A stretch of DNA of 64,000 nt, taken from contig JAFXGV010000051.1 of NCBI GenBank assembly GCA_017536765.1, positions 21,383 to 85,382 on the forward strand. Reading direction: 5' to 3'. The notes beneath the pieces are model-generated. The model saw only the letters and a program-made list of their open reading frames with translations, was not told the origin of the DNA and made no database searches. Below are positions 26,894 through 35,670 of the stretch, piece by piece. Source of the stretch: Bacteroidaceae bacterium (lineage in GTDB: Bacteria > Bacteroidota > Bacteroidia > Bacteroidales > Bacteroidaceae). Positions within the stretch are counted from its first letter, which is position 1; every line of letters starts with the position of its first letter. The translations under genes were made by a program, and so were the position numbers.

Positions 26894-27058
26894 TTACTCC
26901 TCCACAGGTGCAAACTCGTCTTTACCTACACCACACATTGGGCACACCCAATCTTCGGGCAGGTTCTCAAACGATGTTCCGGGCTTTATTCCCTGTTCGG
27001 GATCGCCAATGGCGGGATCATATTCCCACTGGCACACTGTACAATAATACTTTTTCAT
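26894..27058 (-). CDS. Rubredoxin
   Basis: A 54-residue gene on the minus strand, translated by hand. It has the two rubredoxin knuckles: Cys6 and Cys9 in [11 protein letters not shown], and Cys39 and Cys42 in [13 protein letters not shown], which bind a single iron. The family signature [11 protein letters not shown] and the central [12 protein letters not shown] agree with one-electron carriers that serve rubrerythrin, superoxide reductase or flavodiiron enzymes under oxidative stress in anaerobes. No such partner gene is adjacent. A promoter and an inverted repeat lie upstream. Confidence 0.96.
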   Translation of the reverse strand: MKKYYCTVCQWEYDPAIGDPEQGIKPGTSFENLPEDWVCPMCGVGKDEFAPVEE

Positions 27059-27113
27059 AACTATCTGTTTTTTAATTATAACACTTTATTTATTCCTTTT
27101 GTTGGAAAGAAAG

Positions 27114-27151
27114 AATGCTATTTCTGCACTCTTTGGTACAAAAATAGCATT
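27114..27151. repeat. Inverted repeat at the rubredoxin promoter
   Basis: AATGCTATTT (27114-27123) and AAATAGCATT (27142-27151) are perfect 10-base inverted copies 18 bases apart. One arm overlaps the -7 box and the pair spans the predicted start point. It could be an operator or a weak stem-loop ending the sirtuin transcript. Confidence 0.45.
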
Positions 27152-27168
27152 TATTTCTTATCTGCAAA
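27139..27168 (-). promoter_or_regulatory. Rubredoxin promoter
   Basis: On the minus strand TTTG (complement of 27165-27168), an 18-base spacer and TATTTTTG (complement of 27139-27146) fit the Bacteroidetes promoter, giving a leader of about 75 bases. Confidence 0.6.
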
Positions 27169-27194
27169 CAGAGTTACACACCATTTTATAAATC

Positions 27195-27902
27195 TTAACT
27201 AAAATTGGCAAGATAATCGTCTATCAGCAGGCGCATACCCTCGGAGGCTCCTTTGCGTATGTGAACAACGTTTGAGGGCAACACGGCTGCCACATCGTTG
27301 GGATCGATAAGATAGATGGGAACGCCTGCAGGTGCATAATGCAGGAGCCCCGCAGCAGGATATACATTGAGCGAGGTGCCGATGATGACAAAGGCATCTA
27401 TGTCGCGCATTGCCATAATGGCATCCTCCATAAGGGGAACAGCCTCGCCAAACCACACTATGAAGGGGCGCAGCTGTGAGCCGTCGGCCGCAAGGTCGCC
27501 CACCTTTATTGTGGGAGCGGATGGTTGCAGGGTGCGCACGTAACGTAAATCAGCGGGGTTGCGCGATGAGCACACCTTCATAAGCTCGCCGTGCAGGTGT
27601 ATTACCGATGTGGAGCCGGCACGTTCGTGCAGGTCATCGACATTCTGGGTTACAACCGTCACGTCATATTTCTCCTCAAGCGAGGCTACAAGGCGGTGTC
27701 CTTCGTTGGGAGCAACACCAAGCAGCTCAATGCGGCGCTTGTTATAGAATTCGAGTACAAGAGAGGGGTTGGCTGCAAAGCCTTGGGGGGTGGCCACCTG
27801 CTCCACGGGGTAGTTATCCCACAAGCCACCACCGCCACGGAAGGTGGCAAGGCCGCTTTCCACGCTCATACCGGCACCTGTGAGTATTACAATCTTTTTC
27901 AT
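27195..27902 (-). CDS. cobB: Sir2 family NAD-dependent deacylase (sirtuin, CobB-like)
   Basis: A 235-residue sirtuin that would remove acyl groups from protein lysines using NAD+. Motifs: GAGMSVESGLATFRG at 9-23 (NAD binding), TQNVDDLHERAG at 85-96, catalytic His104 in HLHGE, FIVWFGE, and IIGTSLNVYPA. Tyr53 and Arg56 (YNKR) match the Tyr-x2-Arg pair that in CobB and SIRT5 favours succinyl and malonyl lysine. Only one cysteine (Cys111) exists, so the usual four-cysteine zinc site is missing. Length suits a compact bacterial sirtuin. It follows the SusD gene on the same strand but a terminator separates them. Confidence 0.92.
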   Translation of the reverse strand: MKKIVILTGAGMSVESGLATFRGGGGLWDNYPVEQVATPQGFAANPSLVLEFYNKRRIELLGVAPNEGHRLVASLEEKYDVTVVTQNVDDLHERAGSTSVIHLHGELMKVCSSRNPADLRYVRTLQPSAPTIKVGDLAADGSQLRPFIVWFGEAVPLMEDAIMAMRDIDAFVIIGTSLNVYPAAGLLHYAPAGVPIYLIDPNDVAAVLPSNVVHIRKGASEGMRLLIDDYLANFS

Positions 27903-27928
27903 AAACTATTACTTTTATAATAAAACAA

Positions 27929-27956
27929 ATAGAGAGAGACACAAGCCTCTCTCTAT
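27929..27956 (-). terminator. Terminator after the fasciclin-SusCD operon
   Basis: A 10-base stem pairs 27929-27938 with 27947-27956. On the minus strand it is followed by a T-rich run. It lies 18 bases after the SusD stop codon. Confidence 0.65.
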
Positions 27957-27973
27957 CCGTAATATCTCATTTA

Positions 27974-30415
27974 TTATTCATTGCCCTCTTCGGGGGTTGA
28001 AGGTGCAACCACGTCGTCTTGTGCAGTGTCATCACCTTCGGTACCACTCTCGGGAGTCTCGGGTGTTACATCATCCTCGTTACCCTCGCCCTCCTCGGGT
28101 GTCTCGGGGGCCTCGGGAATAAAAGGCTCGTCGGGAGTCACGGGAACGATGGTGGGGATGAGGTAGTTGTCGGGGAGAGGCATATACCAGTTGTTCTTGT
28201 CCATCAGCTTGCCATACAACGCTGCATCCCAGCCCGATGCGCCCTCTGCTGTACGCCAATCGGCATCGCTCACGTTGCGGGCTGCAACACGTTTTGCAAG
28301 GAATTCGGGCTTGGCAAGGGCGGTGGCCATACGTGCAAGGTCGCCAAAGCGGTGGCCTTCCCAAGCCATCTCAAGTGCCATCTCGTCAATGAGCTTGTCG
28401 TACATATACTCTATGCGCAACTGGTCGGTTACGTTGTAAACCTTAACCTCTTTAGGCTCGGTGTAGCTGTACTCCCAAACTACGTTGCCATTCTCGTCGA
28501 GTTTATATGTTGTCTGCTCCTCATCCTCGTAAACGGGAAGCTGGCGGAGAGAGCTGTCGTCGTTGTATTCAATAGTAGAAACAATCTGTGTTACGTCCTC
28601 TTCGGCAAGGATGTTATGATACATTGCCACGCAAGAGTCGGTGAGTGCGTAGTAGGGGTTAGACTCGGTGAAGCCTGAACCACGTGAGTGGATACCGATG
28701 TTGCCAGAGAATGTATTGCCGCTGAAATCGAACACAAGGGGCTCGTATTCCGACTTGACAACCTCGGCCATTACGGGAGCAGTCTGTGTTATCTCCTCAG
28801 TTACAGGCTCGCCTGTCTCTTCGTCTACAACGGGAGCACCTGTCTCATCGAGAACGGGAACAACCAATTTAACAGCCTTACCCTCGGCATCGCGCAAAGT
28901 GGCTGTGAGGCCGCGACCTATTTCGTCAACACGCTGCTCCACGACGGTGTCGGGCTGCCAGTAGAGTTTGTACTCTTTCTTCACACCTGTTTTAAGAACG
29001 GTGAGAGCAAGCTCCTTTGCACCTGTCCAACCCTCGCGCTCCAAGCCCATAAGAGCCTCGGCAAAGCGCAAATATACGTGTTCGGGACGGTCGAGTATGA
29101 TGTTGTTTGCCTTGTGCATAAAACTTAGCATCATACGATCCTCATCTATTGTTATAACATCGTTCACCTCGTTCACGTTGAACTTGAGAACTATGTTGTT
29201 ATACAGTGTCTTATTGATATCGGTACCACGCTGCGATGCCGTTACAGAGAACAAGCGAAGGTCGCCGGGCCACTTCTCACTGTTTACAATATAATCGGTG
29301 TATGAAGTCTCGGTTTTGTAATAACGGTAGTTATATACCTGACGGGCAGACAAGCCTACCAATGCGGGTGATGCCACAACCTGATTCTGACCGGCATCGC
29401 CAATGGGCGCAAACACATCGGCAAGGTTAGAGGTCATACCATTGTTCTCGTTGTCGGTGTAGTGTATCATAGATACCATATCACTTGCTCTTGCTGTGAG
29501 GTCGGTTCTGATGAAACGTGCGAGGAAACCGGTATTGGGTGCCTGGTTCTTGTCATCGGGTTTCTCGCTGGCATGGCCCGCAGTGTGACGTGAATCGCCG
29601 TGAGGGTTATCCTCGGTGAGGTATTCCTCGTAACATTTTGCAGCCATTGCGTAATCGCTGTTGGGGTTGGGATAGGGCAATGGATATGATGTTGTTTCGG
29701 CTTTCAAAGAGGCGCGCCACAAATAGAGGTCACCCAAAAGCACGCGGATAGGCATAAAGAGTTTACCTGTCATACTCTTGTCAACAAAGTTGGGGATTTC
29801 CCACAAAGGCATCTGATAGATGGAAGGATTCTGGAAACGAGAAAGGTCCTCTATGAGATTGTTGATGACTGTGATATGGTCTGTGGGTGCTGCCGACATT
29901 ATCTCCTCGGCCTTGCTGTGTGTGAGCACGGGCTCGGTGAAATAGGGAACATATGCGTGGTTCTTTATCAATTGCAAATAAGTCCAGGCACGTACACTCT
30001 TTGCGGCAACATACTCGCGCAACATAAGACGGCGGTTGTCGTACTCCAATGTGGTATCTACGCGAGCAAGGAACACGTTACAGTTGTTGATGATAGAGAA
30101 ATAATCCTTTACATCAAGATATTGGTTATTCTCGGCATCGAACTCGTAGTTGCTGATATCAAGAACATCATCGAGTGTCTTGTTGTTGGTAGCCAACAGG
30201 TCGCCACGAAGCTCATTCAACAATATGTGTCTGTCGCCAACCTTCTGGACCGATTTCAGAATACCCAATACAGAATATACCGAATCGTTAAAAGTCCAAT
30301 CGTCAAATTCATACTCAACGCGGTTAGACTCCACGTTCAGCATATCTTCGCAAGAGGAGAAGAAAAACGCTCCGCAAAGAAGGAATGTAACTGTATAAAT
30401 AAGATTCTTTTTCAT
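27974..30415 (-). CDS. RagB/SusD family outer-membrane lipoprotein with acidic tail (second pair)
   Basis: An 813-residue surface lipoprotein: the signal ends FFFSSC and the mature part starts CEDML, an acidic start typical of surface-exported Bacteroidetes lipoproteins. SusD hallmarks include the N-terminal TPR-like helices (YFSIINNCNVFLARVDT, AAKSVRAWTYLQLIKNHA) and a C-terminal EMAWEGHRFGDLARM. SusD proteins cap a TonB-dependent SusC channel and capture the ligand. It is larger than usual (about 500-650), with a long insertion around residues 450-680. Residues 759-813 form a disordered Pro/Thr/Glu/Asp tail with 20 acidic and no basic residues. It pairs with the SusC encoded 65 bases upstream, across a hairpin. 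Confidence 0.9.
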   Translation of the reverse strand: MKKNLIYTVTFLLCGAFFFSSCEDMLNVESNRVEYEFDDWTFNDSVYSVLGILKSVQKVGDRHILLNELRGDLLATNNKTLDDVLDISNYEFDAENNQYLDVKDYFSIINNCNVFLARVDTTLEYDNRRLMLREYVAAKSVRAWTYLQLIKNHAYVPYFTEPVLTHSKAEEIMSAAPTDHITVINNLIEDLSRFQNPSIYQMPLWEIPNFVDKSMTGKLFMPIRVLLGDLYLWRASLKAETTSYPLPYPNPNSDYAMAAKCYEEYLTEDNPHGDSRHTAGHASEKPDDKNQAPNTGFLARFIRTDLTARASDMVSMIHYTDNENNGMTSNLADVFAPIGDAGQNQVVASPALVGLSARQVYNYRYYKTETSYTDYIVNSEKWPGDLRLFSVTASQRGTDINKTLYNNIVLKFNVNEVNDVITIDEDRMMLSFMHKANNIILDRPEHVYLRFAEALMGLEREGWTGAKELALTVLKTGVKKEYKLYWQPDTVVEQRVDEIGRGLTATLRDAEGKAVKLVVPVLDETGAPVVDEETGEPVTEEITQTAPVMAEVVKSEYEPLVFDFSGNTFSGNIGIHSRGSGFTESNPYYALTDSCVAMYHNILAEEDVTQIVSTIEYNDDSSLRQLPVYEDEEQTTYKLDENGNVVWEYSYTEPKEVKVYNVTDQLRIEYMYDKLIDEMALEMAWEGHRFGDLARMATALAKPEFLAKRVAARNVSDADWRTAEGASGWDAALYGKLMDKNNWYMPLPDNYLIPTIVPVTPDEPFIPEAPETPEEGEGNEDDVTPETPESGTEGDDTAQDDVVAPSTPEEGNE

Positions 30416-30434
30416 TGTGTTTTTTATTTATTCT

Positions 30435-30469
30435 CGTATTATTGCCACGAAAGCCGCGGCAATAATACG
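30435..30469 (-). other. Intercistronic hairpin between SusC and SusD
   Basis: A perfect 12-base stem (30435-30446 with 30458-30469, 11-base loop) sits in the 65-base gap. No T run follows on the minus strand, so RNA stabilisation or processing is more likely than termination. Confidence 0.65.
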
Positions 30470-30480
30470 ATTTATATTCA

Positions 30481-33400
30481 TTAGAGGTTAAGCTTAACAC
30501 CAAAGTGGAAACTTCTGCTCTGAGGCAAAAGACCAGCATCGATGCCCTGATAGAGAATGCTGTTGTTTACAGATGTTTCGGGATCGTTACCATCATACTT
30601 TGTGAATGTATATACATTCTCGGCTGCGCACCACAATGTGAGGCCCTGCAACCAGCTGTATGAAACGGGCACGTCGTATGAGAGTTTGATAGTCTTGATT
30701 CTCAAATATGAACCATCCTCTATCCAACGGTCCGAGAAACGGCTGTTGCCCATAGGATCGCCAAATGCCACCTTGGGTGTCGATGTCTGCTGATTATTTA
30801 CAGTCCAACGATCTATAAGAGCTGTTGTCTGGTTGTTGAATGATGAACCGCTCTCAAGCTGCTGACGATAGTAGTTGTAGATATCGTTACCTACAGAATA
30901 GTTGCATACAACATCGAGTTTCCAATTCTTCATCTTCATACTTGAATAGATGTTACCATAGAAATCGGGGTTGGGATCGCCAATCACGGTTTTGTCGTTC
31001 TCGTCGATGAGACCGGGGTTCTCACCGGGATTGATATCGACGAACTTAATGTCACCGGCCTCGAACTTATGGATGTTGGTACCCTCTTTCTTGTAAAGGC
31101 CAAGTGCAGCAGCCTCTTCGGCAGATGCTATCACACCATCGGTCTTGTAGCCCCAGAACACAGCAACGGGCTGGCCAACCATAGTCTTAACCTCGCCACC
31201 GTAAACCGCTACGGGTTTAAGCGACTCGTCAAGGGCTGTAACCTCGTTCTTATAGTGACCAACAGAGGCACCTACCTCCCATTGGAAATACTTTGAATTG
31301 GCAACCTTGTAGTTGGCCGAAGCCTCGAAACCAACGTTCTCAAGTTCGCCGCCATTAGACCAATAAGTGTCCATACCTGTTACAAAAGCAAATTTCTTCT
31401 GAACAAGGAGGTCGGTTGTCTTTGATTTATAAACATCGAAACTCAAGCCCAAACGGTTGTCGAATAACATCATATCGGCACCAAGGTTGATGCGGTGTGT
31501 TGTTTCCCATTTAACACCGTCGTTCTCTACGTTACCAAGCTCCAAGCCAAGTGTTTTGTTAAAGAAGTTGGCTGTCTGCAAATAGCTGCGAGCTGCATAG
31601 AAATCAATAGCATCGTTACCTACAGCATCGTAACCTGCACGCAACTTAAGCATATTGATGGGTTTGAACTTGAACCATTTCTCCGAAGACAAGAGCCAGG
31701 CAGCCTGCACCGAGGGGAAGAGGCCCCAAGCAACACCGCCAATCTTCAATACACCATCGGCATTCTTACCAAAGCGTGAAGATGTCTCAAGTGATGCTGT
31801 TGCCTGCAAGAAGTACTTTGTCATATATGAATAGTCGGCCGAGAGGTACCAAGCAAGGTTGGTCCACATATTGTCCTCGCCCGCTGTAGAGAGGTCGTCA
31901 AGCGAACCGCTCACACCAAAGTTCTGGTCGTTACCGGTGTTGGCACCACCGATAGAGTTTGTGTCATACTCAAAGTTTGTATAACGGAAACCGCCATAAA
32001 CATCCAATTCGTGTGCACCGAAACGCTTGTCCCAAGCCACACGTGTGTCGCTTGTAATGATAGCCTCGCGAGAAAAGAGCGATGCAGCGTAGTTGCTTAT
32101 GCTCTTACCTGCCGATTCTGAATAGAAATCGTAGTTTGTAGCACCCGAAGGATCGGCATAGGGAAGATAGTAAACCTCATTCACGCGATAGAGCGAGTAG
32201 TTGAAGGTCTCGGTAATGGTGAAATCGCCCAACCTAAGCTCGGGAGCCACGGTGATACCCATATTGGTATATTCCATCTCGTTCTTATAGGCACCTGCAC
32301 CATTCTCAAGAATAATCATAGGGTTATAGAGCGAGTTGTTGGGATGTGTTACACCGGCTGTTCTTGCGGGTAAGTATGCAAAATTATCGGCTGCATCAAG
32401 ATTGTTGCTCTTCACACCCAAATCGGAGAAACGATAGGGGCTGAGGAAAGGCGACTTGATTTTAGCCAAATAACCCAAAGATGAGATAGGGAGCTTTGAC
32501 TGGTCCTCGCGAATACCATCGTCGAGCAACTCGCGGGCAACACGAGAGAACGAGATATCAACACGGGTGTCGAAATTCTCGGCAAGTGAGATATCGGAGT
32601 TCAAACGCACGTTCATACGCTCCATATTGTTTGCTTCGAGCGGGCTGTCGGCTGTTGTATAACCGAACGAGAAGTTGTACATAGCAATGTCATCACCACC
32701 CTCTACATTCAGTTTGTAGTTCTGAGAGAAGGCCTCGGTGTATGTGTAATCCTCCCAATCTGTATCGTTATGGAACTTGTTGTATAGCACATAATCCTTG
32801 TCGTTACGCAAGAAGGGGAAATTTGAGTTCGCCGGAATATTGGATATACTACCTATCAAGTCGTTGGCATAGATGCGGTAATCATCGGCACCCATAACGT
32901 CCATTGTCTTGGGAGCAAGTGCAATACCACCATACGCGTTCACAGCAATGCGGGTAGCCATACTGCGACCACGCTTGGTGTTGATGATGAGAACACCGTT
33001 TGCAGCACGTGAGCCATAGAGTGCAGTACCATTCTTCATAAGCTTCACCTCCTCGATATCCTCAACATCTATTGCAGAAAGAATATTGTTGAAAATACCG
33101 GTGTGCAGGTATGTAGAACTCTCCTGCATATCCCAGATGAGACCATCTACAACTACCAAGGGCTGTGTTTTGGCATTCAATGAGCTGATACCACGCACAA
33201 ACATAGCGTTACCCACGGCCAACGCACCCGAACGTGTTATAGAACGGATGTCGGCACCAAGGTTCTTCTGAATATCGGAATCAATGGTGGAAGAGGGAGA
33301 AATCTCCTTTTCAAAGCCATTGTGCTCAACAGCCTTGATATCTGCCACATAATTATCTGAGAAACCATCGCTGTAGAGACGCACGTTAATGATGTCGTCG

Positions 33401-33768
33401 TTGTAAACAGGACGCTGAATCAACAAATACTCGGGTGTTGAGAAACTGAGCAATGTAACGTAAGAGGGGATTGCCAATGTGTACTGGCCCTCGGCGTTGG
33501 TCATTGTAGTGATTTTCTCGTGACCGGTTGCCTGCACGCGCACACCGGGCATAGGAGCATTTGTGATTGCATCGTAAACGGTACCTGTAATTGTACGTGT
33601 CTCAACGGTAGCAACAGCTTTTGACTCGACCTTTACAGAATCGTTCGCCTCATATGCCGCGGCATTGATTGCCGATGCGTTAAGGGCTGATGGCATAAAC
33701 ACTGTCAATGCCACCAATAATTGCATAAATTGTCGCATATACATAGTTATTTTTCTTTTTTTCATCAT
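30481..33768 (-). CDS. SusC/RagA family TonB-dependent transporter (second pair)
   Basis: A 1095-residue outer-membrane receptor. After a signal peptide (about 1-33) comes a carboxypeptidase-regulatory-like domain (about 55-130, ITGTVYDAITNAPMPGVRV). The plug domain follows at about 150-270, with MFVRGISSLNAKTQPLVVVDGLIWDM and LMKNGTALYGSRAANGVLIINTKRG. A 22-strand barrel ends in SRSFHFGVKLNL. SusC proteins import a ligand presented by their SusD partner, powered by TonB-ExbBD. It is flanked by a fasciclin lipoprotein gene (5 bases upstream) and a SusD gene downstream. The first codons (MM) leave a choice of start that does not alter the product. Confidence 0.93.
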   Translation of the reverse strand: MMKKRKITMYMRQFMQLLVALTVFMPSALNASAINAAAYEANDSVKVESKAVATVETRTITGTVYDAITNAPMPGVRVQATGHEKITTMTNAEGQYTLAIPSYVTLLSFSTPEYLLIQRPVYNDDIINVRLYSDGFSDNYVADIKAVEHNGFEKEISPSSTIDSDIQKNLGADIRSITRSGALAVGNAMFVRGISSLNAKTQPLVVVDGLIWDMQESSTYLHTGIFNNILSAIDVEDIEEVKLMKNGTALYGSRAANGVLIINTKRGRSMATRIAVNAYGGIALAPKTMDVMGADDYRIYANDLIGSISNIPANSNFPFLRNDKDYVLYNKFHNDTDWEDYTYTEAFSQNYKLNVEGGDDIAMYNFSFGYTTADSPLEANNMERMNVRLNSDISLAENFDTRVDISFSRVARELLDDGIREDQSKLPISSLGYLAKIKSPFLSPYRFSDLGVKSNNLDAADNFAYLPARTAGVTHPNNSLYNPMIILENGAGAYKNEMEYTNMGITVAPELRLGDFTITETFNYSLYRVNEVYYLPYADPSGATNYDFYSESAGKSISNYAASLFSREAIITSDTRVAWDKRFGAHELDVYGGFRYTNFEYDTNSIGGANTGNDQNFGVSGSLDDLSTAGEDNMWTNLAWYLSADYSYMTKYFLQATASLETSSRFGKNADGVLKIGGVAWGLFPSVQAAWLLSSEKWFKFKPINMLKLRAGYDAVGNDAIDFYAARSYLQTANFFNKTLGLELGNVENDGVKWETTHRINLGADMMLFDNRLGLSFDVYKSKTTDLLVQKKFAFVTGMDTYWSNGGELENVGFEASANYKVANSKYFQWEVGASVGHYKNEVTALDESLKPVAVYGGEVKTMVGQPVAVFWGYKTDGVIASAEEAAALGLYKKEGTNIHKFEAGDIKFVDINPGENPGLIDENDKTVIGDPNPDFYGNIYSSMKMKNWKLDVVCNYSVGNDIYNYYRQQLESGSSFNNQTTALIDRWTVNNQQTSTPKVAFGDPMGNSRFSDRWIEDGSYLRIKTIKLSYDVPVSYSWLQGLTLWCAAENVYTFTKYDGNDPETSVNNSILYQGIDAGLLPQSRSFHFGVKLNL

Positions 33769-33773
33769 AAAGT

Positions 33774-35579
33774 CTATTGCATACTCTCTGTTTCGGCACT
33801 CTCCTCCTCATCTTCTACAGGAATAAGGAGTATTGCATCTATACGGAAGTTGTTGTCAACCGCTGTACTCTGCAAATATGAATTACCCATCTTTGTACCT
33901 GCCAACTTGGCTCCGGAAACAGTAACCTCAACGGTATAATGCTTATTTTCAAATGATTTTGTGGTAAAACCATTGAATTTCTCGCAATATTGGAAATCGA
34001 ATATGTGAGGCTCGCCGGTTTCTGCATCACAAAGGAAGATTGTGTCAATGGCAGCCTTGTCGGGGCGTATCGCATCGGCGGGCATATATCCTTCGCCACC
34101 ATTACGAAGAGCAACTTTCAAACTGGGATCGGGGAATTCGGCCATAACCGAGCCGCTCTGGCTCACTGTAAACATCAAGGCCGATTGATTCTTGTTTGTC
34201 ACACCGTCACCCTTGGTGAGAATATCCTCGGGTATTGCAATTACTGCAATCTTGTATTTTGCAGAAAGGACATCTCTTGCAAAGAATGTACGGGAAGGAA
34301 GTATAGAACCATCTGCTTGCGCAAGCAAATAAGAATGGGCCGATACCTCACCTTCATATATTTCGTTCTGCTCTCTCTCGTCTACTTGTACGCTTGTAAA
34401 TGTACCACGCTGAACATACGCCTCAGACTCGTCTTGTCTTACATTATTTACTTTATCAGCCTCGATGCGTATTGTATCGTGCCACAAATCTGTGGGTTTG
34501 AAAGGCATCTTGTCGAGCACGCGCAACTGTCCGTTAGAGGTCTCGTAAACCTCATTGTAAACGAGGTCGGCTGTTGCCACCTTCTTGCGAGGATTGTCGC
34601 GGTACATTGCAATGAGCGAGTCGGGGAGGTTATCGAAATCTATTACTTTGTCGGCAAACTCCTGCTCTGTCATACTGTATGTGAGGTAGCGCAGGTACTC
34701 TTTGGCACCACGTACCTGTGTGAGTGAATCGGCCTCAATCTTCTGCTCCTCGGTGAACTCCTCGGTATTGAAACGGAAATAGTTTGCAGCCTCGGCTGTG
34801 ATTTCGTTCCATACCTCGGTTGTGGGAACATATACAATGTAGGTTGAATCCTCGTTGTCGATGGGGCCGAGGTTACCAAAGTTCAGAATCTCGTTAGACT
34901 CCACATACAATGTATCAAGGTATGTAGGCTTCTGGTTCACAATGGGACCTGGAATACTGTTGTAGTGGTCGATATCTTTAATTGTGAACGATTCGCAGAA
35001 ATCCCAGAAAGAGCTTATGATATTCACGCTCTTAAGCATTTCCCATACAGAGGGTTTGTACTCCACAGCTGTTGAAATCTTGTGGATAATACCGTTCTTT
35101 GCGTGGATATTGGTCTCAACAACCTCTCTGCCACCATATGTATAACCATTCTCTGCATCACCTACAAATGCTACATATTTACCGTTGAGCATCAAAAGGC
35201 TGTTATTTTCCAATGTGCCGTTGGCCGGATGACGGAAATTGGAGATATGGTACTTTACAAACTGCTGGAAAACGGTCTCTCGCTCACCATTCTCAATTTG
35301 CTCAATGAGAGCATCTTTATCGACTGCGCTATTGATTGGCGCCCAAACGGTATATACTCTTGGTTGGTTCAACAACGAGTCGAGACAGCCACACTTGTCC
35401 ACAACCTCCAAGAAATTGGCATAGTCGGGATCTCTTTGCATCACGCTCAACAATGTCAGTTCTGAATCGCTGGGCTCGGGGAATACGTACACATCATTAT
35501 CTTCGCAAGAATAACTTGCAAAGAGAGTGGCAACCGCCGCCAATGCTACTAATATTTTATGCTTAAACATTGTTTTCAT
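33774..35579 (-). CDS. Fasciclin-domain lipoprotein (second triplet)
   Basis: A 601-residue lipoprotein: the signal ends ATLFASYSC and the mature part starts CEDNDVY, suggesting surface exposure. Residues about 40-175 form a FAS1 domain (SELTLLSVMQRDP, YTVWAPINSAVD, VFQQFVKYHIS, NGIIHKISTAVEY). A second, weaker FAS1-like domain covers about 178-370, with YIVYVPTTEVWNEI. The last part (about 400-590) is beta-rich. FAS1 modules act in adhesion and protein or glycan binding. The C-terminus is acidic (EDEEESAETESMQ). The gene is 5 bases from the SusC gene; the same order occurs in the first triplet. Confidence 0.87.
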   Translation of the reverse strand: MKTMFKHKILVALAAVATLFASYSCEDNDVYVFPEPSDSELTLLSVMQRDPDYANFLEVVDKCGCLDSLLNQPRVYTVWAPINSAVDKDALIEQIENGERETVFQQFVKYHISNFRHPANGTLENNSLLMLNGKYVAFVGDAENGYTYGGREVVETNIHAKNGIIHKISTAVEYKPSVWEMLKSVNIISSFWDFCESFTIKDIDHYNSIPGPIVNQKPTYLDTLYVESNEILNFGNLGPIDNEDSTYIVYVPTTEVWNEITAEAANYFRFNTEEFTEEQKIEADSLTQVRGAKEYLRYLTYSMTEQEFADKVIDFDNLPDSLIAMYRDNPRKKVATADLVYNEVYETSNGQLRVLDKMPFKPTDLWHDTIRIEADKVNNVRQDESEAYVQRGTFTSVQVDEREQNEIYEGEVSAHSYLLAQADGSILPSRTFFARDVLSAKYKIAVIAIPEDILTKGDGVTNKNQSALMFTVSQSGSVMAEFPDPSLKVALRNGGEGYMPADAIRPDKAAIDTIFLCDAETGEPHIFDFQYCEKFNGFTTKSFENKHYTVEVTVSGAKLAGTKMGNSYLQSTAVDNNFRIDAILLIPVEDEEESAETESMQ

Positions 35580-35607
35580 CTTAAATACAATTTTATTGTT
35601 TTGAGGC

Positions 35608-35645
35608 AGGAGGGCATCCTATCAATATGAGAGAATGCCTCTCCT
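35608..35645 (-). other. Intercistronic hairpin between the two triplets
   Basis: In the 91-base gap between the first SusD and the second fasciclin gene, 35608-35617 pairs with 35635-35645, a 10-base stem with one bulged base. It marks the boundary between triplets and may attenuate or stabilise. Confidence 0.45.
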
Positions 35646-35670
35646 AAACTTTATTTTTGTTTATACCTTA

